From Rhizobacter sp. (lineage in GTDB: Bacteria; Pseudomonadota; Gammaproteobacteria; Burkholderiales; Burkholderiaceae_C), in assembly GCA_014380155.1 (NCBI GenBank), contig JACMKJ010000488.1:1-35984 (forward strand): DNA of 35,984 nucleotides, given 5' to 3'. A program made the position numbers and the translations under genes. How positions within the stretch are numbered: the stretch's first letter is position 1; every line of letters begins with the position of its first letter. The notes under the pieces are model-generated. The model was not told the origin of the DNA. It did not search any database and worked only from the letters and a program-made list of their open reading frames with translations. Positions 1 to 8,353 of the stretch are shown piece after piece.

Positions 1-478
1 CAGCGTGCAGCGCCTTGTTGGGCTGCACCACTTCGCGCAAGGTGCCGTCGACGCGAAAGCGCACCGAGCTCGAACGCTCGTAGGGCTCAATGTGGATGTC
101 GCTCGCGCCGTCTTTCGCCGCCTGCGTGAGCAAGGCGTTGAGCATGCGGATGATGGGCGCGTCGTTCGCTGCTTCCAGCAGGTCTTCGACCGCCGGCAGG
201 TCTTGCATCATGCGGCTCAGGTCGACCTTGCTTTCGACTTCGCCGATCACCGTGGCCGCGCTCGACTCGCCACCCGCATAGGCCACCGCGATGCGGTTGC
301 CCAGGGTGGAGGCCGATTCGCGCTCCAGCGAGTCGATCTGGTACAGCCGCAGCACCTCGCTCAGCGCCGGCAGCGACACCGTCTCGGGCGCCCAAAGCAC
401 CAGCCGCTCGCCGTCGTCTTCGAGCAGCAGGTTGTGCGCCTTGGCGTAGGCGTAGGGCAGGGGGTGGCGGGAGGCCAT
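1..478 (-). CDS. gspE: Type II secretion ATPase GspE, N-terminal part (cut by window edge)
   Basis: This is the first 159 codons of the cytoplasmic ATPase that powers pseudopilus assembly in type II secretion. I read it by hand from an ATG at 478-476, two bases after the gspD stop. The N-terminal region (MASRHPLPYAYAKAHNLLL) is typical of Burkholderiales GspE. Residues around 100-159 contain the start of the GspE/PilB ATPase module, with NDAPIIRMLNALL, the conserved DGASDIHIEPYE stretch, and VRFRVDGTLREV, which is the N2 domain preceding the Walker motifs. Walker A, the Asp box, Walker B and the tetracysteine zinc motif lie beyond the left edge. It is cotranscribed with gspD. PilB or other GspE-family ATPases share these motifs, but the position directly behind gspD makes GspE much more likely. 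Confidence 0.93.
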   Translation of the reverse strand, partial: MASRHPLPYAYAKAHNLLLEDDGERLVLWAPETVSLPALSEVLRLYQIDSLERESASTLGNRIAVAYAGGESSAATVIGEVESKVDLSRMMQDLPAVEDLLEAANDAPIIRMLNALLTQAAKDGASDIHIEPYERSSSVRFRVDGTLREVVQPNKALHA

Positions 479-480
479 GG

Positions 481-2634
481 TCAGTTCCGCGTAGGAGCGC
501 TTCCTGCCGGAACCGGTGGTGGCACGCTCAGCGGCTTGTCACCTTGGGTCACGGAATTGAGCGGAGGCAACGTCGGCGACTCGTTGATCGGTGTGACGAA
601 GCTGCGTTCGGGTTGCGCATCCTTTTGCATTGATCGCATCAGGTCATAGCGATCCATCGACAGCTTGTTGGCCGCCTCGCCGCTGCGCATCACCGTGGGC
701 CTCAAGAAAACCATCAGATTGGTACGCTTCTTCTCGCGTGTTTGGCTGCGAAAAAGAGCGCCCAGAAGAGGGATATCACCCAGCAATGGCACCTTGTTTT
801 TCGTTTCCGTATAGGTGTCTTCGATCAGGCCGCCGAGCACGAGGATCTGCCCATCGTCAACGACGACGGTGGCTTCAATGGAGCGCTTGTCAGTAGTAGG
901 GCCGGCATTTGCGGTGCCGGGGGCAACGATTTTGCTCAGACTAGATGATTCCTGGAAGATGGTCATGCGCACAGCGCCGTTCTCGCCGATCTGCGGCTTG
1001 ATTCGAAGCGTAATGCCGACGTCCTTGCGCTCCACGGTCTGAAAAGGGCTGCTAATGCCACCGCTGGAAGTGGTGGTGCTGCCGGTGATGAAGGGCACGT
1101 TGCTGCCGACGATGATCTTCGCCTCTTCATTGTCCAGGGTGATCATGTTTGGCGTCGATACGATGTTCGTGTTGCCTTGTTTCTCCAGGAAATTTGCGAT
1201 GGCAGCCAGGCCGTAGGCGCCTGCAAACTGGCGGATCACACCGATGTTTAAGCCCGGGTTGAGGCCCGCGCTGATCCCTGTTGCGTCAATCTTCACCAGA
1301 TTGCCGGTGTCGCCGAAGTTGGTACCCCCAACGACCCCGGTCTTGTCGCCGCTCTTGCCAATCAGTCCTTGCCATTGGAAGCCAAAGTCGGCCGCGTTGC
1401 TGCCCGACACCTCGACGATCATGCTTTCAATGTAGACCTGCGCGCGGCGCGAGTCGAGCTGCTCGATGACAGCGCGCAGCTGGCGGTACACCGGCTCCGG
1501 CGCGGTGATGATCAGCGAGTTGGTGGACGGGTCGGCCTGGATCATGCCGCCGGTCGAGGGCGATGCCGAGGCGCTCACCGGCGCGGCGGCTGCCGCGCTG
1601 ATACCGCCGGGCGATGCGCCACCTGGGGCGGCGTTTGCCTGTTGCGACAGCCCGCCGCCGCTGCTCGCAGCACCACCACCGCCAGACGACGAGCCACCCG
1701 CCCCGTAGGCAGCACGCAGCACCGTGGCCAACTTGGCCGCGTCGGCGTTCTTCAGGTACACCACATAGATGTTGCCCATGGGGTTGTCGCCCTGGGTTGG
1801 CCGATCGAGCTTCTCGACGATGGCCTTGATGCTGGCCATGCGTGCCGGTGTCGACGCCCGCACGATCAAGGCGTTGCTGCGCGAATCGACCAGGATCGAC
1901 GAGGTGGCGCCGATGGCGGGAGCGCCCGGCACGGAGGAGCCGCCATCGCTCAAGCGCTGCACCATGGTGGCGAGATCCGTGGCCACCGCGTACTTGAGCG
2001 GAATGATCTCCACGTCGCCGCCGCTGGGCGTGTCCATCGCCGCGATGATCTTGCCGATGCGCGCCAGGTTGTCGGCATAGTCGGTGATGACCAGCGTGTT
2101 GTTGCCGGGGTTGGCGTTGATGGTGTTGTTGGGGCTGATCAAGGGGCGCAGCACCGGCACCAGGTTGTTGGCGTTTTCGTGGCTGAGCTTGAAGATCTGC
2201 GTCAACACCTGGTCGCCCTGTCGCGTCACCGCACCCACCGACACCGTGCTCGACTGCAGCTTGGCGTCGGCCTCGGGCACCACCTTGTACAGGCCACCCG
2301 ACTCCACCACCGTGAAGCCCAGGCCGCGCAGTGCAGCCAGGAAGTTGAGGTAGGCCTCGCGCGGTGAGAGCGGCTCTTCGCTGAACAGGGTGATGGTGCC
2401 CTTGACGCGCGGGTCGACCACGAACTGCTGCTTCAAGATCGCCCCCATCGCGCGCGACACACCTTCGATCTCGGCGTTGACAAAGTTCAGCGTCACCGGC
2501 TCGCCTTTGAAGCGCGTGTCCTTTTGCTGCGCGTAGGCCATGGGCGCCGGCAGCAGCGAGGTGCACAACATCACGGCGGCAAGCGCTGCGGCGAGAGGGC
2601 GCCGTGGCGGTTTGAAGGTTGAGCGCTTGTTCAT
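481..2634 (-). CDS. gspD: Type II secretion outer-membrane secretin GspD
   Basis: This 717-residue secretin forms the multimeric outer-membrane channel of the type II system. A Sec signal peptide covers about residues 1-35, ending near PMAYA/QQ, with no lipobox. The N0 domain starts at VTLNFVNAEIEGVSRAMG, followed by N1-N3 repeats with the INANPGNNTLVI and DSRSNALIV signatures. A long Gly/Ser/Ala-rich insertion, roughly residues 310-370, interrupts N3. The C-terminal secretin domain ends with the hallmark VPLLGDIPLLGALF at residues 615-628. An 89-residue tail follows and becomes proline-rich; it may hold a pilotin-binding S-domain, but no pilotin gene is visible nearby. The ATG lies 5 bases after the gspN stop. 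The VPLLGD motif is also found in PilQ, but the N0-N3 layout and gsp context settle the call. Confidence 0.97.
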   Translation of the reverse strand: MNKRSTFKPPRRPLAAALAAVMLCTSLLPAPMAYAQQKDTRFKGEPVTLNFVNAEIEGVSRAMGAILKQQFVVDPRVKGTITLFSEEPLSPREAYLNFLAALRGLGFTVVESGGLYKVVPEADAKLQSSTVSVGAVTRQGDQVLTQIFKLSHENANNLVPVLRPLISPNNTINANPGNNTLVITDYADNLARIGKIIAAMDTPSGGDVEIIPLKYAVATDLATMVQRLSDGGSSVPGAPAIGATSSILVDSRSNALIVRASTPARMASIKAIVEKLDRPTQGDNPMGNIYVVYLKNADAAKLATVLRAAYGAGGSSSGGGGAASSGGGLSQQANAAPGGASPGGISAAAAAPVSASASPSTGGMIQADPSTNSLIITAPEPVYRQLRAVIEQLDSRRAQVYIESMIVEVSGSNAADFGFQWQGLIGKSGDKTGVVGGTNFGDTGNLVKIDATGISAGLNPGLNIGVIRQFAGAYGLAAIANFLEKQGNTNIVSTPNMITLDNEEAKIIVGSNVPFITGSTTTSSGGISSPFQTVERKDVGITLRIKPQIGENGAVRMTIFQESSSLSKIVAPGTANAGPTTDKRSIEATVVVDDGQILVLGGLIEDTYTETKNKVPLLGDIPLLGALFRSQTREKKRTNLMVFLRPTVMRSGEAANKLSMDRYDLMRSMQKDAQPERSFVTPINESPTLPPLNSVTQGDKPLSVPPPVPAGSAPTRN

Positions 2635-2639
2635 GCTTC

Positions 2640-3533
2640 TTATCCGATCGAAATGACTGACACGGCGCCGTTGCGCCGTCCGATGATGTTGAGCAGGTTG
2701 TTCAGTGCGGCCTCATCGGCCTCGGTGGCCGCACGGGCTTCACCGCGGAAGCGTACGCCGTTGGCGCCGGCGGTGCCTTCTCCCTTGAGCTGCAGTGCGC
2801 CGTCGAGTGTGGTGAGGCGCAGCTGGGTCGGGGTGCCGGCGGTGCCGATCACGCTGAAACGGTAGCTGCCGAGCGGCTCGAGCGTGGAAACGCGTGACGA
2901 GGCCTGCAGCATGTCGAGATCGGCCTGGCCTTCGACCAACCAGCGCCCTTGCACCCATTCGAGCTTCAGCCCCGATGACTGCAGGCGCAGCGAGCCGCCC
3001 AGCTGCAAGGTGTTCCAGGGCGTGCCCAGGCCACCGAGAAACGCACCCGGCCACTGGCCCACCCAGTCGGGTTTGGGCGCGAGCGTGACCGACACGCGGC
3101 CCAGGCCCGGCTTGACCAGCAGGCTCACCGCACCGTTAAGGCAGCAGGCGTGACGCGAGCGCAGCTCGAAGCCCAGGCCCTTCAGGCCGAGCGACCACTC
3201 GAGGCGGCCCGGCAGGGCGCTGGCGTCTCGGCTGTCGGGGCCACCCGTCAGCACTGCCACCGCGCTGCCCGACCAGACGCTGCCGCGCGCGTCAGCCAGC
3301 TGCACACGCTGGCCGGTGGCGCTGGAGACGGCGCTGGCCAGCCAGGTGGCCGGCGCAAAGGCGATCAGGCCGATCAATAGACCGAGTGCCACGCCGCCCA
3401 TGGCCCAGCGCGAAGCGGCGCTGCGCGACTGCTCCCAGGCCAGCTCGGCGTACGACGATTCCTGCCACTGGGTGGGTACGGCGCTCGATGCAAAGCGCCG
3501 CTTGAGGCCGCGGCGTGATGGTTTGCGGGCCAT
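2640..3533 (-). CDS. gspN: Type II secretion protein GspN
   Basis: The product has 297 residues if started at the ATG at 3533-3531, which overlaps the gspM stop as TGATG. An in-frame extension upstream to 3911 exists, but it is the antisense-like shadow of gspM and is ignored. The protein has a basic cytoplasmic N-terminus (MARKPSRRGLKRR), one membrane segment around residues 44-64 (GVALGLLIGLIAFAPATWL), and a periplasmic region with the GspN-type motif GQRVQLADARGSVWSGSA. GspN is an accessory inner-membrane component found in only some T2SS loci and thought to work with GspC/L/M; its exact role is unsettled. Two adjacent cysteines (HACCLNG) sit in the periplasmic part and could form a disulfide. 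Its place between gspM and gspD supports the assignment. Confidence 0.9.
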   Translation of the reverse strand: MARKPSRRGLKRRFASSAVPTQWQESSYAELAWEQSRSAASRWAMGGVALGLLIGLIAFAPATWLASAVSSATGQRVQLADARGSVWSGSAVAVLTGGPDSRDASALPGRLEWSLGLKGLGFELRSRHACCLNGAVSLLVKPGLGRVSVTLAPKPDWVGQWPGAFLGGLGTPWNTLQLGGSLRLQSSGLKLEWVQGRWLVEGQADLDMLQASSRVSTLEPLGSYRFSVIGTAGTPTQLRLTTLDGALQLKGEGTAGANGVRFRGEARAATEADEAALNNLLNIIGRRNGAVSVISIG

Positions 3534-4048
3534 CACTGGGCGCCTCCGATGGTCACGATGATGGTGCCGGCGTAACCCTGCGGGCCACGTGTGAGCTGGG
3601 CTTCGGTGGGGCGGGCGCGGGCGCCACTGCGGGCTTCGGTGAGCCAGCTTCGAAGGGCTGCGCCGGTAACGCCGCTCAGCGTGAGCGTGGCGCGATCGCC
3701 TTGCACGGTGATGCGGCCCTTGTCGCCCAGGCGATCGGTGGCCGATTTGAGGGCTGCGGCGGCCTGCATGGCGGGCACCGGTGCCGCGCCGCGCAGCTCG
3801 CGCGCTTCGACGGCGAGGCGTTGCATCGATTGCAGCTGCAGGTCGAGCGCGTCGATCTGGGCCGGGGTTTCGCGCAGCGTGCGCAGGGCCGGCGCGACGG
3901 CGATCATCCACAGAACGGCGATGCCGATCACCGTGGCGGCCAGGGTGACGCCCAGGCGCTCACGCGCCGGCAAAGCACCCCAGCGTGTCAGCGCCTCGGT
4001 GCGCAGCGCTGTCAACGGGGCGGGCAGTTTCACGCTTTGATTCTTCAC
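3533..4048 (-). CDS. gspM: Type II secretion inner-membrane protein GspM
   Basis: A 171-residue bitopic protein of the inner-membrane platform. It has a short cytoplasmic N-terminus, a single membrane segment at about residues 33-52 (GVTLAATVIGIAVLWMIAVA), and a periplasmic coiled-coil plus ferredoxin-like domain (RLGDKGRITVQGDRATLTLSGV). GspM pairs with GspL and GspC to couple the ATPase to the pseudopilus. The start is a GTG that overlaps the gspL stop as GTGA (4048-4045), so translation is probably coupled. The C-terminal TEAQLTRGPQGYAGTIIVTI strand resembles the family end. The length matches usual GspM proteins of about 160-180 residues. Confidence 0.92.
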   Translation of the reverse strand: MKNQSVKLPAPLTALRTEALTRWGALPARERLGVTLAATVIGIAVLWMIAVAPALRTLRETPAQIDALDLQLQSMQRLAVEARELRGAAPVPAMQAAAALKSATDRLGDKGRITVQGDRATLTLSGVTGAALRSWLTEARSGARARPTEAQLTRGPQGYAGTIIVTIGGAQ

Positions 4049-5307
4049 AGGCCACGCCCTCCGGTGCCACGGGCATTGGGCGGCAGGCGGCTGAGCGTCA
4101 TGCTGCCGTCCCGCGCCTCGACCTGCCAGCCGCTGGGGCGCAGCTGGCTGCTGAATTGTTCAATCTGCGCCGGGTCCCAGCCGGGTGCCGAGAGCGACAG
4201 CTTGCCCGGCTCGTAGCGCAGGCCGTCCACCGGCGGGCGGTCACCGGGCCAGGCGCTTGCGGCGGCTTGCAGCATGGGCTCGAGGTCGGTTTCGCCTGGC
4301 TTGCCGGCAATGGCGCGCAGGGTGTCGGTTTCGCGTTGCATCTGCAGCGGCGCGTCGAGCACCGCGCGCACCTGCGGGTGAGCGGTTTGCAGCAGCTTCA
4401 CCATCGCCTGGCGCTTGCCTTCCACCTCGTTGCGCTGGTGTGCGGCCCACAGGTTCAAGCCGATGACCTGCACCGCCACGAGGGTGATCAGGCCGTAGCG
4501 CATGGGCTTCCAGGCGGGGTTGAGGAACTGCCGCCACACATCGCGCAAGGCCCGTGTGCCGCGGTTCTTGCGCGCGAGCGTGAATTGGCGCAGGTTCCAT
4601 AGCGAGCGCGAGGCTTGCAGCGCGCGCTGCGGCCAATCCATCACCGTGACAGGCGCGCCTAGCCAGCGTTCGGCCGCAGCGGCGGTGGCCGGCGTGGCGC
4701 TCCAGCGCGCACCTTCGGGCAAGGGGGTGGACAAGAGCGAGCGTGCCAGGGTGCCTTGCAGGCTGATCTGGGCCACGCCGTCGAGGTGCGCCCAGGTCAG
4801 CGTGGCACCTTGTGACGCGTCACCCAGCTCGGCGAAGTGGCCGGTGGGCGGCTCGTCGGGCCACGACATCGGCACCACTCGGTCGATGAAGACGTTGGCT
4901 TTTTCGAGCACGGCGAGCTCGGCGGTGAGCCAGTTGCGGTCGACCACAGCCACCCAGGTGGGCTGCCCGGCGGTGGCGCCCGGCGCGACGGCGATGTGCA
5001 CCCCAGCGGCCTCTTCGAGCAGGGCTTCCTCGAGCACCCCGATCAGCGCCGCCGGCAGGCGCGACGCCGGGGCCTTGGGCAGGGTGATGCGGTGCCAGCT
5101 CAGGTCGGCATCGGCCAACACTGCCACCGCACCGGCAGCCTTGGGCAGCAAGGAGACGGCACAACGGCCTTGGGAAGCCAGGCTCAGGCCATCGGGGCTG
5201 AGGGCATAGGCGTACTCGGTGCCAAGGCCGGTTTCAGGCGCGGCCTGGCCCGGGTCACGGGCCTGCAGCCTTTGGCGGGAGGGGATTTGGACGACAAGCG
5301 TGCTCAT
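4045..5307 (-). CDS. gspL: Type II secretion platform protein GspL
   Basis: A 420-residue bitopic protein that recruits GspE to the membrane. The N-terminal roughly 250 residues form the cytoplasmic actin-like domain, including EYAYALSPDGLSLASQG, ADLSWHRITLPKA and AALIGVLEEALLEEA. A membrane segment follows at about 270-290 (GLITLVAVQVIGLNLWAA), then a periplasmic ferredoxin-like domain. It is distinguished from PilM/PilN, which split the same architecture across two genes; both versions occur in this window. The ATG is preceded by a 111-bp gap after gspK, the only sizeable gap in the operon, so an internal promoter is possible although I see no convincing -35/-10 pair. Confidence 0.93.
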   Translation of the reverse strand: MSTLVVQIPSRQRLQARDPGQAAPETGLGTEYAYALSPDGLSLASQGRCAVSLLPKAAGAVAVLADADLSWHRITLPKAPASRLPAALIGVLEEALLEEAAGVHIAVAPGATAGQPTWVAVVDRNWLTAELAVLEKANVFIDRVVPMSWPDEPPTGHFAELGDASQGATLTWAHLDGVAQISLQGTLARSLLSTPLPEGARWSATPATAAAAERWLGAPVTVMDWPQRALQASRSLWNLRQFTLARKNRGTRALRDVWRQFLNPAWKPMRYGLITLVAVQVIGLNLWAAHQRNEVEGKRQAMVKLLQTAHPQVRAVLDAPLQMQRETDTLRAIAGKPGETDLEPMLQAAASAWPGDRPPVDGLRYEPGKLSLSAPGWDPAQIEQFSSQLRPSGWQVEARDGSMTLSRLPPNARGTGGRGL

Positions 5308-5418
5308 ACAGGGTGCGAGGGTAGCGGAAATGTAAGTGCACGACCGTACAAACCTACCCGAATCAACGGCTTGCAGCGTGTTCTTGTAGTGCTTGTTGCA
5401 ACGAGGCGCAGCATGGTT

Positions 5419-6375
5419 TCAGCGCCCGCGGTCATTGGAATTGATGCGCTCGCTGCTCAGAACGGTGATGACCCGTTGGCTGCGTTGCACCAGCGAGCGT
5501 TGCTCCAGCACACGGTCTGACAAACGCAGGCGCCCGCGCACCTCGAAAAAGCGCGAGTTGAAGCTCACTCCCGCGAGCTCTTCGGGCGTCATGCCCGTGA
5601 GCTGCGCCTGGATTTCTTGTTCATTCTTGAAGGGCGTGCGCTGGCGGTATTGCACCAGCCGTTCGGCATCGCCCACGTTGAGCTTGGGGATGGCAGACGC
5701 AATCACCTCTCGCGAAGCGGTATTGATGTTGACCGTCGTGCGCTCGGGCAGCAGCACGATGTGCGGCTCCAGCCTCGCCAAGGCCTGCGGATCCACACCC
5801 AGCCAGGTCAGCTGCGCGATGCGCTTGGGAGGCAGCGGCGGGTTGGTGCTGGCGCCCGGGCTGCCCGGTGGTGTGTAGGCCTCCTTGAAGCCGTTGGCCA
5901 ACACGTCGGCCACGTTGACGGAGACGTTCACGTTCTCGCACAGGCGGCGCAGGATGGCCACATCGGGCACCGAGAGTTCGTTCTTGCCTTCCACCATCAG
6001 GTTGCGCAGGTTGAAGCGCGATTGCGCGTCGGTGATGCTGCCCGACAGAAAGGCGTCGGGCGCGTCGTCGGTGTTGTCTTTGTCGGCGGCGAGAAAGGTC
6101 GACAGGCGTGCCTCGGCCAGTGGCACGGCCCAGGGCTCGCCGAGGTGGTCGACTGGCGCCGTGTTCGGGCGGGCGTCTTCTTTCAGGATCAGGCCGGCCC
6201 AATCGAGCGCGCCCGACAAGATCCAGGCCGACTGCGAGCGCGAGCGCTCGGCGGTTTCAACCTGCACGGCGCGCCACTGCTGCCAGATCATCGACACCGC
6301 CAGTGTGGCCACGAGCGTCACGATGATCATGGCCAGCAAGATGGCCGCGCCGCGTTGGTGTTGGGGCGATTTCAT
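5419..6375 (-). CDS. gspK: Type II secretion minor pseudopilin GspK
   Basis: A 318-residue minor pseudopilin that caps the pseudopilus tip together with GspI and GspJ. The prepilin leader is MKSPQHQRG, cleaved before AAILLAMIIVTLVATL. As usual for GspK, the +5 glutamate found in other pseudopilins is absent. The long globular domain has an alpha-helical insertion with two helix-hairpin-helix-like stretches, for example LPERTTVNINTASREVIAS and KLNVGDAERLVQYRQ, typical of the T2SSK fold. FKNEQEIQAQLTG and SRFFEVRGRLRL are also family-like. The ATG overlaps the gspJ stop by four bases (ATGA). Substrate recognition or tip initiation is family knowledge rather than something visible here. Confidence 0.95.
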   Translation of the reverse strand: MKSPQHQRGAAILLAMIIVTLVATLAVSMIWQQWRAVQVETAERSRSQSAWILSGALDWAGLILKEDARPNTAPVDHLGEPWAVPLAEARLSTFLAADKDNTDDAPDAFLSGSITDAQSRFNLRNLMVEGKNELSVPDVAILRRLCENVNVSVNVADVLANGFKEAYTPPGSPGASTNPPLPPKRIAQLTWLGVDPQALARLEPHIVLLPERTTVNINTASREVIASAIPKLNVGDAERLVQYRQRTPFKNEQEIQAQLTGMTPEELAGVSFNSRFFEVRGRLRLSDRVLEQRSLVQRSQRVITVLSSERINSNDRGR

Positions 6376-7031
6376 TGCGGGCCCAAGGCGATCTCGCGTG
6401 TGACGCTGCCGTTGAAGCCGCTGCCTTCACCGAAGCTGAGCACCACCCGCACGGCTTTGAGCGGGTCGTTGTCGCCTTGTGGACCGACGCGAGCGGGAGC
6501 AGACGCCGCGCCGGCCGAGGGGTCGGTGCCGGCGCTTGACTGGCAGTTGCTCCAGCCGTTGCCGCGGAAGCAGTAGGCCTGCCATTCGGTGATGCCGGTG
6601 AGGGTGCGCAACTGGCCGGTTTCGTTACCGAGGAACTGCTGGCTGCTCATCCACTGGTCTTGCAAGGCCCGCGCGGTGGTCACTGCCGGACCGGCCCAAC
6701 GCAGCCAGGTGCCACCGCGCAGTGACCACACCACGAGCTGCAGACCATCGGGCGTGCGGCGTGTGACGCGAAGCGACAAGCCGTCGAAGCTTGGCAGTGA
6801 CTGGGGCAGGGCGCCGCTGTCTTGTGCGTTTTCGAGATCTTGCTGGAACTGGGCCAGCACGGTGTTGACGCGCAGCAGCTGCTCGAGCCGGCCCTGGCTC
6901 GCCGCGCGCGTGCGCACGATGCCGTCGACCCCCTGCCAGGCCATGGCCGCGAGGATGGCCATGATCATCATCGCGACCAGCACCTCGACCAGCGTGAAGC
7001 CGCGTTGCGGGGAGTGAAGAGAAGCGCGCAT
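6372..7031 (-). CDS. gspJ: Type II secretion minor pseudopilin GspJ
   Basis: This 219-residue minor pseudopilin has a short basic leader ending at glycine (MRASLHSPQRG), then the class III signal FTLVEVLVAMMIMAILAAMA with the +5 glutamate. The globular part carries GspJ-type features such as GLSLRVTRRTPDGLQLVVW and WLRWAGPAVTTARALQD. A cysteine pair (YCFRGNGWSNCQ) probably forms a disulfide. GspJ is processed by PilD/GspO and forms the tip complex with I and K. It starts two bases after the gspI stop and overlaps gspK by four bases, so the I-J-K set is tightly coupled. No PilD gene lies in this window. Confidence 0.94.
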   Translation of the reverse strand: MRASLHSPQRGFTLVEVLVAMMIMAILAAMAWQGVDGIVRTRAASQGRLEQLLRVNTVLAQFQQDLENAQDSGALPQSLPSFDGLSLRVTRRTPDGLQLVVWSLRGGTWLRWAGPAVTTARALQDQWMSSQQFLGNETGQLRTLTGITEWQAYCFRGNGWSNCQSSAGTDPSAGAASAPARVGPQGDNDPLKAVRVVLSFGEGSGFNGSVTREIALGPQ

Positions 7032-7033
7032 GC

Positions 7034-7405
7034 TCAGCGGCCCAGCACCGTCGACAGGGTCAGCACGGGGCGCCCATCTTCGTTGAAGATCTGCGCGTCG
7101 GCGCGCAGGAAGTTGGGGTTGGGGGTGCGGCGCGAGATCAGCTTGCCTTGGTACGACACACCGAACTGCTCACAGCTGAACTCGATCTCGGTGGGCACCT
7201 GAAAGAACTTGGTCAGCTTGAGTTCGGTCAGCTCGTTCTCGGCGCACCACTGGGCCGAGGTGACCTCGAGGATGCGCTGCGCGTTGTCAGACAGCGCCCC
7301 TGCGGCCTTCATGCCCGCACCCAGCGTGACCGCGACGATGGCCAGCGCCACCATCACCTCGATCAGCGTGAAGCCCTTGAAGCGGCGTGTTCGACGGTGG
7401 GTCAT
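7034..7405 (-). CDS. gspI: Type II secretion minor pseudopilin GspI
   Basis: A 123-residue minor pseudopilin with a basic leader MTHRRTRRFKG cleaved before FTLIEVMVALAIVAVTLGAG; the +5 glutamate is present. The family signature of GspI follows, with AQWCAENELTELKL near the middle. A second cysteine (FSCEQFG) may pair with the first. It overlaps the gspH stop by four bases (ATGA, 7402-7405). GspI nucleates the tip complex with GspJ and GspK. Length and order are normal for a T2SS operon. Confidence 0.95.
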   Translation of the reverse strand: MTHRRTRRFKGFTLIEVMVALAIVAVTLGAGMKAAGALSDNAQRILEVTSAQWCAENELTELKLTKFFQVPTEIEFSCEQFGVSYQGKLISRRTPNPNFLRADAQIFNEDGRPVLTLSTVLGR

Positions 7406-7938
7406 GGTGGGGTGGGATTCTCGGTGTCGACCACGACGAACGGACCCAGGCCGTCGGTACCGACCGCGAGGCGCTGGTCTTCAAGGCGCAGCACGATGCG
7501 CTGCGGTGCGATCAGCGGCTCGGGGCCGAGCACCACGGCGCGTGCCCCGACGATCTCGGCCGACACACCAGTGCCGAGCCATTGGCTCGGGAAGTCGCTG
7601 GTGTTGGTGACGCCGACAAACTCAAAACCGGGATCGCTCGCGTCGACCGAGCGCGGCTCCCAGCGCACCACCATGCCGGAGGCGCGCGATTCGGCGCGTG
7701 CCGATTCGAGCAAGGCGACCAGGCGGGCGGCTTCGTTCTCGAGCTGGGTGCCAGCGGGGTCACGAAGCGCCAGGCTCATCAGGCCGGAGGCGATGGCAAT
7801 CAGGCTCACCACCACCAGAAGTTCGATCAGGGTGAAGCCACTGAGCGAGCGGCGGCTGCGGCGCTTATTGCCAGGAGCCGATTTCAGCGTCTTTGCCTTC
7901 GCCGCCCACCTGGCCGTCGGCACCAAAGCTGTACACAT
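7402..7938 (-). CDS. gspH: Type II secretion minor pseudopilin GspH
   Basis: A minor pseudopilin that bridges the major pilin fibre to the tip complex. The processing site is RSLSG/FTLIELLVVVSLIA. The globular part contains LENEAARLVALLESARAES and SGMVVRWEPR, which fit GspH/FimT. The 5-prime end is uncertain. The ATG at 7938 gives 178 residues and a long 34-residue leader overlapping gspG by 74 bases. A GTG at 7923 or a TTG at 7926 would shorten the overlap slightly, but no ATG lies between these and the pilin motif. The coding sequence must begin inside gspG, because the gspG stop at 7867-7865 lies only about 30 bases before the cleavage site. Confidence 0.9.
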   Translation of the reverse strand: MCTALVPTARWAAKAKTLKSAPGNKRRSRRSLSGFTLIELLVVVSLIAIASGLMSLALRDPAGTQLENEAARLVALLESARAESRASGMVVRWEPRSVDASDPGFEFVGVTNTSDFPSQWLGTGVSAEIVGARAVVLGPEPLIAPQRIVLRLEDQRLAVGTDGLGPFVVVDTENPTPP

Positions 7939-8305
7939 CGATCTCGCCTTTCACGCCGGGGTTGGCGTACTGGTACGGCCGGCCCCAGGGATCGTTCTGG
8001 AGCTTGGGCACATAGGGCTTCCAGTTGGGGGGGATGATGCCCGTGGTGGGTTTGGTCACCAGTGCCTGCAGGCCTTGCTCGCCGGAGGGATAGCGTTGGT
8101 TGTCGAGCCGGTACAGCTTGAGCGCTTGCATGATGTTGTTGACGTCGGTGCGCGCGGCGGTCACGCGGGCATCGTCAGCGCGGTCGAGCACGTTGGGGGC
8201 GATCAGCGCGGCCAACACCCCGATGATCACCAGCACCACCATCAGTTCGATGAGGGTGAAGCCACGGCTGCGGCGAGTGGCGTGAATCTTGGTGAAAGGG
8301 TTCAT
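7865..8305 (-). CDS. gspG: Type II secretion major pseudopilin GspG
   Basis: The main subunit of the T2SS pseudopilus, 146 residues from the ATG at 8305-8303. The leader is MNPFTKIHATRRSRG, then FTLIELMVVLVIIGVLAALI with the +5 glutamate. The mature domain has the GspG signatures DNQRYPSGEQGLQALVT, NDPWGRPYQYANPG and DVYSFGADGQVGGEG; the last of these carries the calcium-binding loop known in GspG. An in-frame ATG at 8344 would add 13 residues. I prefer 8305 because it gives a normal-length leader and because a possible -10 (TATGAT at 8345-8340) would otherwise overlap the coding start. This is the first gene of the minus-strand operon. Confidence 0.95.
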   Translation of the reverse strand: MNPFTKIHATRRSRGFTLIELMVVLVIIGVLAALIAPNVLDRADDARVTAARTDVNNIMQALKLYRLDNQRYPSGEQGLQALVTKPTTGIIPPNWKPYVPKLQNDPWGRPYQYANPGVKGEIDVYSFGADGQVGGEGKDAEIGSWQ

Positions 8306-8339
8306 GACGTGCACGGGTGGCTGAACGTTGAGGCGTTGA

Positions 8340-8347
8340 ATCATAAT
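8340..8347. promoter_or_regulatory. Overlapping divergent -10 elements between gspG and gspC
   Basis: The 8 bases ATCATAAT contain CATAAT for rightward gspC and, on the other strand, TATGAT for leftward gspG; each matches the sigma-70 -10 consensus at five of six positions. I find no good -35 partner for either, so an activator or another sigma factor may be needed. If the plus-strand element is used, the transcript would begin at or near the gspC start codon. Confidence 0.35.
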
Positions 8348-8353
8348 CGTCCG

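Noticed and set aside
1369..2367. 332-codon plus-strand frame opposite gspD
   Set aside because: It is rich in Arg/His/Gly with no domain, while the opposite strand is a complete secretin.
3534..3911. Upstream extension of gspN into gspM
   Set aside because: The extension is Arg/His/Pro-rich and out of frame with gspM. The ATG at 3533 overlapping the gspM stop gives the normal GspN length.
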